Assembly: GCA_016720835.1 (NCBI GenBank)
Contig: JADKJW010000023.1
Coordinates: 1-46,739 of the forward strand
DNA: 46,739 nt
Source: Ignavibacteria bacterium
GTDB lineage: Bacteria; Bacteroidota; Ignavibacteria; SZUA-365
Direction of reading: 5' to 3'
Shown: piece after piece, positions 1 to 9,468 of the stretch
How positions within the stretch are numbered: the stretch's first letter is position 1
Layout: the number at the start of each line of letters is the position of its first letter
Notes under the pieces: generated by a model
The model's database searches: none
Seen by the model: only the letters and a program-made list of their open reading frames with translations
What the model was told of the DNA's origin: nothing
Made by a program: the position numbers and the translations under genes

Positions 1-727
1 TTCGCTCGTCATGAGTCTCGGTGAAGCCGCGGCGGGGTACAACATCGCGCGGGTGAACGATCTCGGAGGCGGGGAAGCCGCGGCGATCGGGTCGGCGGGG
101 AATTTCGGTCTCGGCATCGGCCTGGCCGCATCGCAGATCGCGGACGAGGACGCGGAGCTGATCTCGAGGAGCGGCGCCGCGTGGGGACTCGGCGTCTCCG
201 CGCTGGGCTACGTTGCCGGAGCCATGTTGACGCGTGATGCGCGGTACACGAAGGGCGATGCGGACGTGCTGAACGCCGGCGGCCTGCTCGGCGCCGCGCT
301 GCCGGTTTCGGCGCTGTATTTTGCGGGCGAACGGGACACGAAGCCGGTGATGAGCGCCGGCATCGCGGGCGCTATCGCCGGCATCGCCCTCGGGCATCTC
401 TTTCTTCGCGAGCGGGATTTTTCGTCGGCGCAGGGAAATTTCGTCTACCTCTCCACCGTCTCCGGCGGACTTGTCGGCGCCGGTCTCGGCTACGCCTTCG
501 GTCCGGAGGAGGACGGCGACCGCGTCGTCGCGCTCACTGCCGCGGCGGGGGCGGCGCTCGGTTTCGGTCTCATGGTCGCGGGAGTGTCGGAAGAAGCCGG
601 GGCCTCGTGGAGGTCCTCCGCGTGGAGGGTGTCGATCTCGCCGGCGGGTTTCGCCGCGGCATCGCTGCCCGGGATGGAGACGCTTCGGGCGCCCATTCCG
701 TTTCTCCACATCACCGCATCGTTCTGA
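1..727 (+). CDS. Gly/Ala-rich hydrophobic protein, 5'-truncated, tandem paralog 1
   Basis: The reading frame is open from the left edge (codons start at base 2), so the ATG at 11 is probably internal and the true start lies outside. About 240 residues are visible. They hold alternating small-residue hydrophobic stretches rich in Gly and Ala (for example GNFGLGIGLA and GGLVGAGLGYAFG), separated by short charged loops such as RDARYTKGDADVL and RERDFSSAQGNF. This suggests glycine-zipper-like membrane helices or a compact barrel. The end, SWRVSISPAGF...HITASF, is shared with the next gene, which is clearly a paralog (GNFGLGIG, YTxGDADxL and RDFxxxQG all conserved). I do not recognise the family, and no catalytic motif is visible. 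The intergenic gap to the next gene is 35 bases, so the two were probably co-transcribed. Confidence 0.6.
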   Translation, partial: SLVMSLGEAAAGYNIARVNDLGGGEAAAIGSAGNFGLGIGLAASQIADEDAELISRSGAAWGLGVSALGYVAGAMLTRDARYTKGDADVLNAGGLLGAALPVSALYFAGERDTKPVMSAGIAGAIAGIALGHLFLRERDFSSAQGNFVYLSTVSGGLVGAGLGYAFGPEEDGDRVVALTAAAGAALGFGLMVAGVSEEAGASWRSSAWRVSISPAGFAAASLPGMETLRAPIPFLHITASF

Positions 728-762
728 GTTTGCGCGCACACCGATCACGGCTGGAATCCTCC

Positions 763-2124
763 ATGAAGCATATTGCCCTCGTTGTTCTCTGCGCGCTCGT
801 CGCGGCGGTCACCGCTTCGACGGCGCAGCAGATTCAGATTCCCGTCGACGCTGATTCCCGTCTGGAACGCATCGGCACGGATCTCGAACTCTCCTGCGCC
901 TGTTTCCGGAGTATCCGGGATTCCGCGACGCGCGCCTCTATCTGCTCCAGGATTCCACGTACGCGCTCGACATCGAATACCTGCGCAACGGACTGGTGGA
1001 ACGCCTGACACGAACCATGACGCGCGAGCAGATGACCGCTTTCCGCGCGCAGGTGACGCAGCGTGTCAACAGCCTCGCGCCGCAGGTGGTGACGGAGCAG
1101 GAAGGACGTTCGAAGTTCATCGGAACGGTTACGACACTGTCATCCCTGGTCTACGGACCTCTCATCGTCGAGGCGTTCGACGTCACGCCCTCGCGGAGAG
1201 CGCTGGGCGTCGAGATGCTCGCGGCGGGCGGCGGGTTCTTCGCCCCGTATCTGCTCACGCGCAACGCCAGAGTGACGGACGGCATGGCGACGCTCGCCTT
1301 GCAGGGCGGCGCGCGCGGCGTGGTGGACGGCGTCTTTCTCGCTACCGCCCTCGGCGTCGACGGGAGCTCCGAGCATGCCAGATTCGCCCTGGCCTTCAGC
1401 GTCGCGGAGATGCTGGCCGGGTACGAAGTGGCGCGGGCCTTCGACATCAGCGCGGGCGACGCGGCGCTGGTCGCCGATCTCGGCAACTTCGGACTCGGCA
1501 TCGGTTGCATGACCGCCGTGACCATTGACGAACAGGCGTTGAACGGGGATGGCGTCGCGGGAAAAGTCGCGGGACTGGCGGGCACGGTGGCCGGATACGG
1601 CGCCGGGGCGCTCCTTGCGAACTCCTCCCACTACACCGCAGGAGACGCGGACATGCTGTCCACCGCGGGTGTGCTCGGCGCCGGCTGGCCCACCGCGATT
1701 CTGCTTGCCTTCGATGACGGAGCCAACATCACCAATTCCGAATACGCGGCGGGCAGCGGGCTCGGCGCCATCGCCGGTCTCGTCGCCGGACATGCCCTGC
1801 AGGCACGGCGCGATTTCACGCAGACGCAGGGCACGTGGATACGCCTCTCCACCATCGCGGGCGGACTCATCGGCCTCGGCATCGGCGCGATGATCCTGGC
1901 GGACACGCGCGAGGGATACAGGGTCTCCTGCTCTCGAGCATGATCGGAGGGACGGCGGGCTTCGTCATCTCGCTGCGCGCGCATGCGCCGGAGCGGAAGC
2001 CGCCGCGCGGAGTTCCTCGTGGCGCGTGTCCTTCTCGCCCGCCGGGCTCGCCGACCTGCTCCGGCCCTCGCCGACGCAGCCGCGTGCGCCCCTGCCGCTG
2101 CTCGGCATCTCCGCGTCCTTCTGA
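763..2124 (+). CDS. Gly/Ala-rich exported protein, tandem paralog 2 (three frameshifts)
   Basis: It starts at ATG 763 with a Sec signal peptide (MKHIALVVLCALVAAVTASTAQ). The frame then changes at about 885-902, about 1915-1930 and about 1985-1996. Each change is equivalent to one missing base. Joining the pieces gives about 450 residues: an N-terminal region (FPEYPGFRDARLYLLQDSTY), a charged segment around 996-1130, then the Gly/Ala-rich repeated hydrophobic part. It ends with RSSSWRVSFSPAGL...LLGISASF, matching the end of paralog 1. Conservation across all three breaks argues that the original is a complete gene and that the breaks are sequence errors or very recent. The function is unknown. 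The signal peptide and hydrophobic body place it in the envelope. Confidence 0.55.
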
Positions 2125-2193
2125 AGTCCTTTCATTCCAGCAGCGCGCGAGGTATTTTTTTCGCGTCATTCGAGCACGAACCATGAGGCGATC

Positions 2194-4617
2194 ATGACGC
2201 ACCGCTGCCTTGTCCGCGCACTCCCATTTCTACCTCTCCTCATGCTGTTTGCGGCATCGACCAGCGTCGCGCAGACGGCGGTGTCGCTCGGCGCGTATGT
2301 GTCGCATCGCGTCGCAGCCGACGGCGTGGAGATCACCGGCGCAAACGCGAGCGTGCGCGTGCGGGCATATGGGGACGCATCGGTGCGCGTGCGCATCTCC
2401 CGCGAGGGATTTTCGAAGCGCATCTCGTATGCGGTGTCCGCATCACCGAAAGGGACGTTCGCCCGCGTGCAGGACGACGCCGACCGCCTCGTCCTCACGC
2501 TGCCCGCGCTCACTGTCCGCATCGCAAAGCGCCCGCTGCGCTTCGCCTTCTTCAATGCTGATGGGAAGGAGATCAATGCCGACGACGCCGGTCTCGGCGT
2601 TTCCTGGCTGGGCAGCGAAGTGACGCGGCACGTCGCGCTGCTCGAGGGCGAGCGCTTCCTCGGGCTCGGTGAGAAGACCGGTCCGCTGGACCGCCGCGGA
2701 CGCAGCTACGTGCACTGGAACAGCGACGTCCCGGCCTACGGGGTGGAGGACGATCCGTTGTACGCGAGCATCCCGTTCTACATCGGCGTGCACGATTCGC
2801 TGGCCTACGGCATCTTCTTCGACAACACGCGGCGCACGCGTTTCGATTTCGGCGCGTCCTCCGACGGCCGCATGGCCTGGTACTCCGCTCCGGACGGCGA
2901 GATGGACTATTACGTGTTCGGCGGTCCCACCGTCGCGCGGGTCATCGAGCAGTACACCTCGCTCACGGGCCGCATGCCCATGCCGCCGCTCTGGTCGCTC
3001 GGCTATCAGCAGTGCCGCTACAGCTATTATCCGGATACCGAGGTCCTGAATATCGCCCGCACGTTCCGGGAGAAGAAGATCCCCTGCGACGTGATATACC
3101 TCGATATCCATTACATGGACGCGTACAAGATCTTCACCTGGCATCCGGACCGTTTTCCCGATCCGAAGCGCCTCATCGATTCGCTGCGCGCGATGCATTT
3201 CCGGGTGGTGACCATCGTCGATCCCGGCATCAAGGTCGAGGACGGCTACTTCGCATACGAGGAAGGGAAGAAGAACGGGTTCTTCGCGCGCTATCCCGGA
3301 GGCGATTTCTACACGGGGAATGTGTGGCCGGGGCGCTGTCACTTTCCGGATTTCACCAGCGCGCGCGTCCGCGACTGGTGGGGCGCCTCGCTCGCGCGCC
3401 TCACCGGGCCGGGTGTGGAGGGCTTCTGGAACGACATGAACGAGCCGGCGGTGTGGGGACAATCGATTCCCGACGCGGTGCAGTTTTCCTTCGAAGGCGA
3501 TACCGCGACGATGCGCGAGGCGCACAACATCTACGGCATGCAGATGGCCCGCGCGACCTACGAGGGCGCGCGGAAACTGCTCGGCCGCCGTCCCTTCGTC
3601 CTGACCCGCGCGGGGTACGCCGGTCTGCAGCGCTCGACGGCCATCTGGACGGGCGACAATTTCGCGAGCGACGAGCACATGCTGCTCGCGACGCGCCTGG
3701 TCTCGAGCCTGGGGCTCAGCGGCGTGCCTTTTTCCGGTCCTGACATCGGCGGCTTCATCGGCGACGCAGGCCGCGACCTCTTCTCGCGCTGGATGACGAT
3801 CGGGACGTACACGCCGCTGTTCCGCAATCACAAGGTGTACGGCGCGCGGCGGCAGGAACCCTGGTCGCTCGGCGAGGACGTGGAGACGCTCTGCCGTCAG
3901 ACGCTCGAGCAGCGGTACCGTCTGCTGCCATACATCTACTCCACCTTCGACGAGGCCTCGCGCACGGGCATGCCGGTGGCGCGCTCCCTCGCCATCGACT
4001 GGAGCTTCGATCCGAAAATCTACGACTGGAATTTTCACAACCAGTATCTCTTCGGTCCCGGGCTGCTCGTCGCGCCGGTGAGCAGCGCCGTCTCCCTGGC
4101 GCGCGTCTATCTCCCGACGAATCCCGGCGGCTGGTATCGCCTGCATGACGATACGCGGTACGCGGGCGGGCAGGAGATCGTCGTCGACGCGCCGGTGTAC
4201 GAACTCCCCGTATTCGCGCGCGCCGGCGCGGTGCTTCCGATGCAGCGTTCGCTGCAGCACAGCGGAGAACGCGCGGATACCCTCGAGCTGCACGTGTATG
4301 CCGGAGGCGGAGGATACCGCACGGTGTATTACGAGGACGACGGCCTGGGCTTCGACAACGAGCGCGGCGTCTTCCATCGAAGGACGATCACTTTCCGCGA
4401 TGGAATTCTTGCGATGGAAGCCGCGCAGGGGAGTTTCCGCTCCGCGCGAAAGGCGCTGCGTTTCGTCCTTCACGGCTTCGAGACCGCGCCCGCGATCGCG
4501 ATCAACGGCACGGCCGCGTCGTGTAGTCTCGTCCAGGGCTGGACCAGGCCCCGTTTCGAGACCTCGTGCCCCTACATGCCGGAGCGACTGGAACTGCGCA
4601 TCACTTCGGCCCGATGA
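2194..4617 (+). CDS. Secreted GH31 alpha-glucosidase
   Basis: An intact 807-residue protein with a Sec signal peptide (residues 1-27, cut near SVAQ). It has an N-terminal mutarotase-like beta-sandwich (about 30-220), a GH31 TIM barrel (about 230-640) and C-terminal beta domains. The barrel carries the family motif GFWNDMNEP, with D414 as predicted nucleophile. WTGDN follows, with D488 as predicted general acid, then GPDIGGF. GH31 enzymes of this type hydrolyse non-reducing-end alpha-glucosyl (less often alpha-xylosyl or alpha-galactosyl) linkages. The exact substrate cannot be read from the sequence. The DIHYMD...FTWHPDRFPDP pattern is typical of the alpha-glucosidase branch. GAGGCG precedes ATG 2194. 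It is followed by a T9SS propeller gene on the same strand after 81 bases. The product is probably periplasmic, since it has no T9SS tail or lipobox. Confidence 0.93.
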   Translation: MTHRCLVRALPFLPLLMLFAASTSVAQTAVSLGAYVSHRVAADGVEITGANASVRVRAYGDASVRVRISREGFSKRISYAVSASPKGTFARVQDDADRLVLTLPALTVRIAKRPLRFAFFNADGKEINADDAGLGVSWLGSEVTRHVALLEGERFLGLGEKTGPLDRRGRSYVHWNSDVPAYGVEDDPLYASIPFYIGVHDSLAYGIFFDNTRRTRFDFGASSDGRMAWYSAPDGEMDYYVFGGPTVARVIEQYTSLTGRMPMPPLWSLGYQQCRYSYYPDTEVLNIARTFREKKIPCDVIYLDIHYMDAYKIFTWHPDRFPDPKRLIDSLRAMHFRVVTIVDPGIKVEDGYFAYEEGKKNGFFARYPGGDFYTGNVWPGRCHFPDFTSARVRDWWGASLARLTGPGVEGFWNDMNEPAVWGQSIPDAVQFSFEGDTATMREAHNIYGMQMARATYEGARKLLGRRPFVLTRAGYAGLQRSTAIWTGDNFASDEHMLLATRLVSSLGLSGVPFSGPDIGGFIGDAGRDLFSRWMTIGTYTPLFRNHKVYGARRQEPWSLGEDVETLCRQTLEQRYRLLPYIYSTFDEASRTGMPVARSLAIDWSFDPKIYDWNFHNQYLFGPGLLVAPVSSAVSLARVYLPTNPGGWYRLHDDTRYAGGQEIVVDAPVYELPVFARAGAVLPMQRSLQHSGERADTLELHVYAGGGGYRTVYYEDDGLGFDNERGVFHRRTITFRDGILAMEAAQGSFRSARKALRFVLHGFETAPAIAINGTAASCSLVQGWTRPRFETSCPYMPERLELRITSAR

Positions 4618-4698
4618 AACCATTCGGCCTCTCGCGCGTTCTGACGGTACTATCGATCTGCACACTCACACATACATTTCGTCCAGAAGGAGAACACC

Positions 4699-6909
4699 AT
4701 GCCGCTTCATAGACCGCTGTCGCTTCGTCTCACACCTTCCTCTCTGTGCACGGAATCCGCGATACCGCGCGCGGCGCTGCTGTTGCTCGCCGCATGCATG
4801 CTGCTCTCGCCGAGAATTGCGGCGCAGACGGTCTGGGAACAGATGAAGGATTTCAAGGGCGGCATCGTCACCGCTCTGGAGCCGCATCCCGACGGCCGCA
4901 TCTACGCGGGGACGCTCGGCTCCGGTATCTTCGTCTCGGTGGACGAGGGAAAGAGCTGGACACCGAAGAATACCGGTCTCGACGCGCGCGACGTCCACGA
5001 TATCCTGATCGACTCCGATCAGGCCCTCTACGTCGGCACATCCGAGGCGGTGTACAAGTCGACCAACGGCGGCGACAGCTGGTTCCATTCGAGCAACGGC
5101 CTCACGCAACCAGGAGTGAACGCGCTGCTTCAGACCCGCAACGGAGCCATCCTGGCGGGCACCGAGGGCCGCGGGATTTTCATCACCACGAACGGCGGCG
5201 CGAACTGGAGCAACCAGAGCAACGCCATGAGCGTGTTCCGCGTCACCGCCCTCGCCATGGATGCGGGAGGCATCGTGTACGCGGGAACGGTGAACAAGGG
5301 CGTGTATTCCTCGAAGGACGGCGGCAGCACCTGGGTGAGCAGGGGCAGCGGCGCGGGCGCCATTACCGCGCTTGCGGCGCGCGGTGCGGCGGAGCTCTTC
5401 GTCGCGTCGAGCAACACCGGCTGCTTCCGCACGCTCGACACGGGAAGAACCTGGACGCCGATCAGCGACGGCCTTACCTGCCCGGACATCCGCGCCATTG
5501 CCGTCTCTGCGACGGGCACCGTCTACGCGGGCAGCACGGACGCCTGCTCCGGATTCGGAGGCATGTTCAAGTCGACGACGAGCGGCGATTCCTGGGTCGC
5601 CATCACGAAGGGCATGTTCAGCCGTTCCGTGCGCTCCATTCTTCCGTACAAGGCGGGACTGCTGCTCTGCGGCATGCAGGGCGACGGCGTGTACGCATCC
5701 AGCAATGACGGCGCGCAATGGAACCCGTCCAGCGAAGGCCTGCATGCCGTGACCGTGCAGGGGCTGGCGACCGACGTCGCGGGCGCGATCTACGCGTCGA
5801 CGCTCGGCGCGGGCATCTACCGCTCGCGCGACGGCGGACTGTCCTGGACGCGGCAGAATGTCGGACTCAACAACGTCAATGTCGGAGCGATCGCCGCCAG
5901 CCCGACAGGGGATGTGTACGCAGCAACGGAGGACGTCGGTCCGCTCAGCGGCGGCGTCATGCGCAGCAGCGACGGCGGGGACAACTGGTGGAAGGCGAAC
6001 ACCGGTCTCCCCGCGGGCATACGCATGATCTCTCTTGCCGCGGGGCCGGAAGGCGGCGTGTACGCCGGGACGCAGAGCAACTATCTGTACCGGTCCACAA
6101 ACTTCGGGGCGAGCTGGTATCAAATCTCCGGGTGGGAGGCGAAGACCGTCGCATGCATCGATGTCGACGAATTCGCGAACGTCTACGCCGGCACCTACGG
6201 CGTCAGCGGCGCCTACGTCTCGACGAACGCCGGCGCGGTGTTCGTGCAGCGCAAGGTCGGGATGACGGATTTCAACATCTCCGCGATACGCGCCGTGTCG
6301 AATCGTCTCTGCTTCGCCGGCACCAGCAGCGGCATCCTGTACCGGTCGACGAATCAGGGAGAGCTCTGGACGACGGTGAGAGCCGGGAACGGCATCCGTG
6401 CGAAGACGATCGCGGGGAAGGAAGGCAGCAAGCTGTACGTCGGTTTTGACGGGCTGGGCGTCTTCGTCACCGCGGACGAGGGTGTGAGCGGAAGCGAGAT
6501 GAATGCCGGATTGACGGACCTCCACGTCATGGCGCTCACCGAGGCGGCCGACGGAAGCGTGCTCGCCGGGACCTACGGCGGGGGAGTGTTCCGCGCCGCT
6601 GCGACCACGGGAGTCGAAGAGTCACCATCGCGTGACGCCGTGCTGAACCTCGGCGCCTTTCCCGATCCCTTCACGGCGTCGACGCGTGTTTCCTGGACAC
6701 TGCCCGCCGCCTCGCACATCACGCTGCGCGTCCATGATGCGCTCGGCCGCGTGGTCGCGACGCTGTTCGACGGCGAGGCGCCGACGGGACCGCAGTCCGT
6801 GTCTTTCAATCCCGCAACCGATGCACCGCGCATGCGCAGCGGCGCGCATTTCCTGGTGCTGAGCGGGTCGGAGCGATCCGTGGTGAGGGTGGTGCACTTC
6901 GTGAAATGA
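4699..6909 (+). CDS. T9SS-sorted sortilin/BNR-type beta-propeller protein
   Basis: A 736-residue protein with a long signal peptide (hydrophobic core AALLLLAACMLLSP, cut near RIAAQ). About a dozen propeller blades follow, with the recurring pattern xIYAGTxxxGIFxSxDxGxSWxxxNxGL. The last 85 or so residues form a T9SS type A sorting domain (LGAFPDPFTASTRVSWTLP ... GAHFLVLSGSERSVVRVVHFVK). Known cargo with such domains crosses the outer membrane and is anchored or released after the tail is cleaved. The propeller probably binds ligands or proteins; no sialidase catalytic residues are evident. The start is supported by the AGAAGGAGA ribosome site 7-8 bases upstream of ATG 4699. A strong bidirectional hairpin lies just downstream. 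Related propellers occur at 35360-37650 and 41336-42775. Confidence 0.88.
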   Translation: MPLHRPLSLRLTPSSLCTESAIPRAALLLLAACMLLSPRIAAQTVWEQMKDFKGGIVTALEPHPDGRIYAGTLGSGIFVSVDEGKSWTPKNTGLDARDVHDILIDSDQALYVGTSEAVYKSTNGGDSWFHSSNGLTQPGVNALLQTRNGAILAGTEGRGIFITTNGGANWSNQSNAMSVFRVTALAMDAGGIVYAGTVNKGVYSSKDGGSTWVSRGSGAGAITALAARGAAELFVASSNTGCFRTLDTGRTWTPISDGLTCPDIRAIAVSATGTVYAGSTDACSGFGGMFKSTTSGDSWVAITKGMFSRSVRSILPYKAGLLLCGMQGDGVYASSNDGAQWNPSSEGLHAVTVQGLATDVAGAIYASTLGAGIYRSRDGGLSWTRQNVGLNNVNVGAIAASPTGDVYAATEDVGPLSGGVMRSSDGGDNWWKANTGLPAGIRMISLAAGPEGGVYAGTQSNYLYRSTNFGASWYQISGWEAKTVACIDVDEFANVYAGTYGVSGAYVSTNAGAVFVQRKVGMTDFNISAIRAVSNRLCFAGTSSGILYRSTNQGELWTTVRAGNGIRAKTIAGKEGSKLYVGFDGLGVFVTADEGVSGSEMNAGLTDLHVMALTEAADGSVLAGTYGGGVFRAAATTGVEESPSRDAVLNLGAFPDPFTASTRVSWTLPAASHITLRVHDALGRVVATLFDGEAPTGPQSVSFNPATDAPRMRSGAHFLVLSGSERSVVRVVHFVK

Positions 6910-6923
6910 CTCCTGTACATGCA

Positions 6924-6961
6924 GAAACACCAGGAGCGGCCGTAGCCGCTCCTGGTGTTTC
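6924..6961. terminator. Bidirectional terminator hairpin between convergent genes
   Basis: A perfect 17-bp inverted repeat, GAAACACCAGGAGCGGC at 6924-6940 and its complement at 6945-6961, surrounds a 4-base loop (CGTA). It sits 14 bases past the stop at 6909 and 15 bases before the stop of the convergent minus-strand gene (6977). The right arm ends in GTGTTTC but has no long T tract, so it probably serves both directions through stem strength. Confidence 0.8.
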
Positions 6962-6976
6962 AGACAGGGGACTCCG

Positions 6977-9308
6977 TTATTTCAGTATCGTCATCGACTT
7001 CGTGATCACGCCGTTGCCGGTTTCCATCTTGTAGAGATAGGTGCCGGAGCCGAGCGACGCGGCGTTGAACTGCACCGCGTGCGTGCCGGCGTCCTTCACC
7101 TCGTCCACGAGCGTCGAGACGAGCGTGCCGAGCATGGTGTACACGGAGATGCGCACGGCGGAGCGGGAGGGAATGCTGTACACGATGTTCGTCGAGGGGT
7201 TGAAGGGATTCGGGTAGTTCTGCAGCAGTTCGAAGTTGCGGGACATCGGCGGCTCGACCGCGGTGAGCATGCGGTCCGCGAAGCCCTCGGTGTAGGCCTG
7301 GATCACTTCGCCGGTCTTGTCCGCGTCGCCGCGCGTCACGAAGGCGACCAGTTCGCAGTTCTCGGCCACGGAATCCTCGGAGATGAAGGCGAAGTCCTGC
7401 GTGAAGACCGTTCCCTTAGGCATGGGATTCACGTCGGCGATCAGTTCGCCCGTGATGTCGGGAATGACCTGCTTCACGACCTTCTCGTGATAGTACGGAG
7501 TCAGCACCGGAATCGGCCACGAGTATTTGTCCTGCGCGTAGTTCTGTCCGGTCTCCGACTGCAGGAGGTTGAGACGCAACGGCGCCTGCACGGCCTCGTT
7601 GAAGGTCACCTTCACCGTGAGTGTGGTCTGCCGTGTCGTGGGAGTGTATTTTTTGTTCTCGATCGAAATATCGACGAGATTCTGGCTCCGCGAGGCGACG
7701 CTCCACGTATTTGCCCCAGTCGAAGCGGCCGACCATGGTATCGGTCTCGCCCGCGAAGTAGGCGCGGTCGACGAGACCGCCGGGGAAGAACTTGACATGA
7801 AGGAAATTTTCCTCGGTCGGCGAGAGGAAGGCCATGGCATCGCCGTTGTGGTACGACGCGACGACCAGGTTGTCCGGGTAGCGCGACTGCAGGGAGTGGA
7901 TCGAGTCGACGCCGTAGGGGCACCAGCCGCACCAGGTGCCCGTGAATTCCTCGAGGAGCACGCGCTTGCCGGAAGTGACCGGCCCCGTCTGCACTTTCAT
8001 GCTGACCGGCATGGACACGGAGGGCCGCGTCGGATCGTTGCTCGCAATCGGGATGGTGGCGGAGTAATCTCCGGCGCCGACGTTCCTGCTGCTCAAGGCC
8101 ACGGAGAATTCCGTGGAGGCGTCGGGCTGCAGGCTTCCTGAAACCGGACCCACGGTCATCCATGCGTCGCTCGCGGGCGCGACCGAGATGTTCCAGGTCA
8201 GCAGGCCGGAGCCGGGATTGCCGATCCGGTAGGTCAGCTTCTTCGCGCTGCCGACCTGCATCGTGGTGCTGACGGCCTTGCCGGAGAACGCGATGACCGG
8301 GACGGTCACGGTATTGATCGCCTCGACGATGTTGGTCTGGCCGCTCGCGAGCTGTCCCGCCAGGCAGTACAGTTTGCTTGTGCCGTCGAAGACGAAGCGT
8401 CCCGCGCTGTGCACGGGATTCGGCTTGTCGGACTGCTGCTCCCAGGTGTCGGACGCGAGATTGTACGCGTAGGTCTTCGCGGAGACCGTCTTGTTTGTCT
8501 GTCCGCCGGTGATGAAGATCTTCGTCGCCGTCGCGCCGGCGCTGGCCTTGTTGAGGCCTTCGCCGCCGGGCCAGTCGGCCATCTTCGTCCAGGTGATCGT
8601 GGTGCCGCTCACCTCGCCCCTGTACGTGGCGCCTTTCACGGCCGGCGCCACCTTGTTGCTGTAACCGCCGGTGACGATCACGCTGCTTCCCGAGGACGCC
8701 GCGACGATGCTGCGCGCCGCGAAGGGGAGAACGGTCGCCTGCGCCCAGGTGTTCGTCGCGGGATCGTAGACCTGGACCAGATCCTTGTAGTCCTGGTTGA
8801 AGCCGCCGGACGCCGATCCGCCGAGCACGTAGATCTTGTCGTTCATCACGAAGGACGCCGCGCCGGCCACCGGCGTGGGCATGGCGGCCTTGGTCGACTG
8901 GGTGTTGCCGACGGGATCGTATTCGAGGACTTCGGAGACGATCTTGTAGATCGGAGAGAGCGACGAGTACCCGCCGATGATGTAGATCTTGCCGTTCACC
9001 GCTTCCGCGACCGCGTAGTTTCTCGTGGACGGAATCGTGAACCCCTTCGACCACGCGTCCTGCGCGATGGAGTAATTATACGTGTCATTGGAGGGATCAC
9101 TTCCGGTCGTCCCGCCGATGACGTAGATTGTGCCGTTGACGATCGCGCAGCTATGGTTTATTTTGTTGACGGGCATCGACGAGCCGCTCACCCACTGGCC
9201 GAGCAGCTGCCGCGACCCCGCGCTCTGCGCGCGGGCATGGGAAAAGGGCGTGATCGTGATCGCGACGAGCGCCACCGCGGCGATGAATAAACGAAGCATG
9301 GAGGTCAT
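6977..9308 (-). CDS. Kelch-repeat / Omp28-like thioredoxin-fold / T9SS sorting-domain protein (frameshifted)
   Basis: It reads from ATG 9308 (AAGGAG ribosome site at 9315-9320) and needs one frame change at about 7690-7700 to reach the stop at 6977, giving about 777 residues. The order is a signal peptide (cut near RAQS) and five or six kelch repeats (GTIYVIGGTTG, GKIYIIGGYSS, DKIYVLGGSAS; residues about 35-320). An Ig/BACON-like domain follows (SDAWMTVGPVSGSLQPDAS). Next is an Omp28-like thioredoxin-fold segment starting LLEEFTGTWCGWCPYG, whose CGWC cysteine codons lie at 7920-7931. It ends in a T9SS tail (NYPNPFNPSTNIVYSIP...SMTILK). The break lies at AEP/QNLVDISIENKKY. The product is probably a cell-surface protein. 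Kelch modules usually mediate protein or glycan binding. Omp28-type domains are surface proteins whose role is poorly known. Confidence 0.82.
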
Positions 9309-9468
9309 ACGCAGCTCCTTCGTGGTCGTGAAAGAAATGAGAAACGAAGTATCGGGTGAGGCGCGAGCACGCGCTCATCGGCATTGATGAGGGGCCGTTC
9401 GGACACGGGATATGGTATCGGAACATAGGATTTCGCCAGTACAACTTCAAGCTGAGAAGGAGGGTGAG

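Noticed and set aside
885..902. Programmed ribosomal frameshifting as the cause of the frame changes.
   Set aside because: No recurring slippery heptamer or downstream structure is shared among the sites, and the direction of change differs between genes.
2443..4665. A 740-codon open frame antisense to the GH31 gene.
   Set aside because: GC-rich codon structure keeps the opposite strand open. The translation has no family motifs and the GH31 gene explains the region fully.
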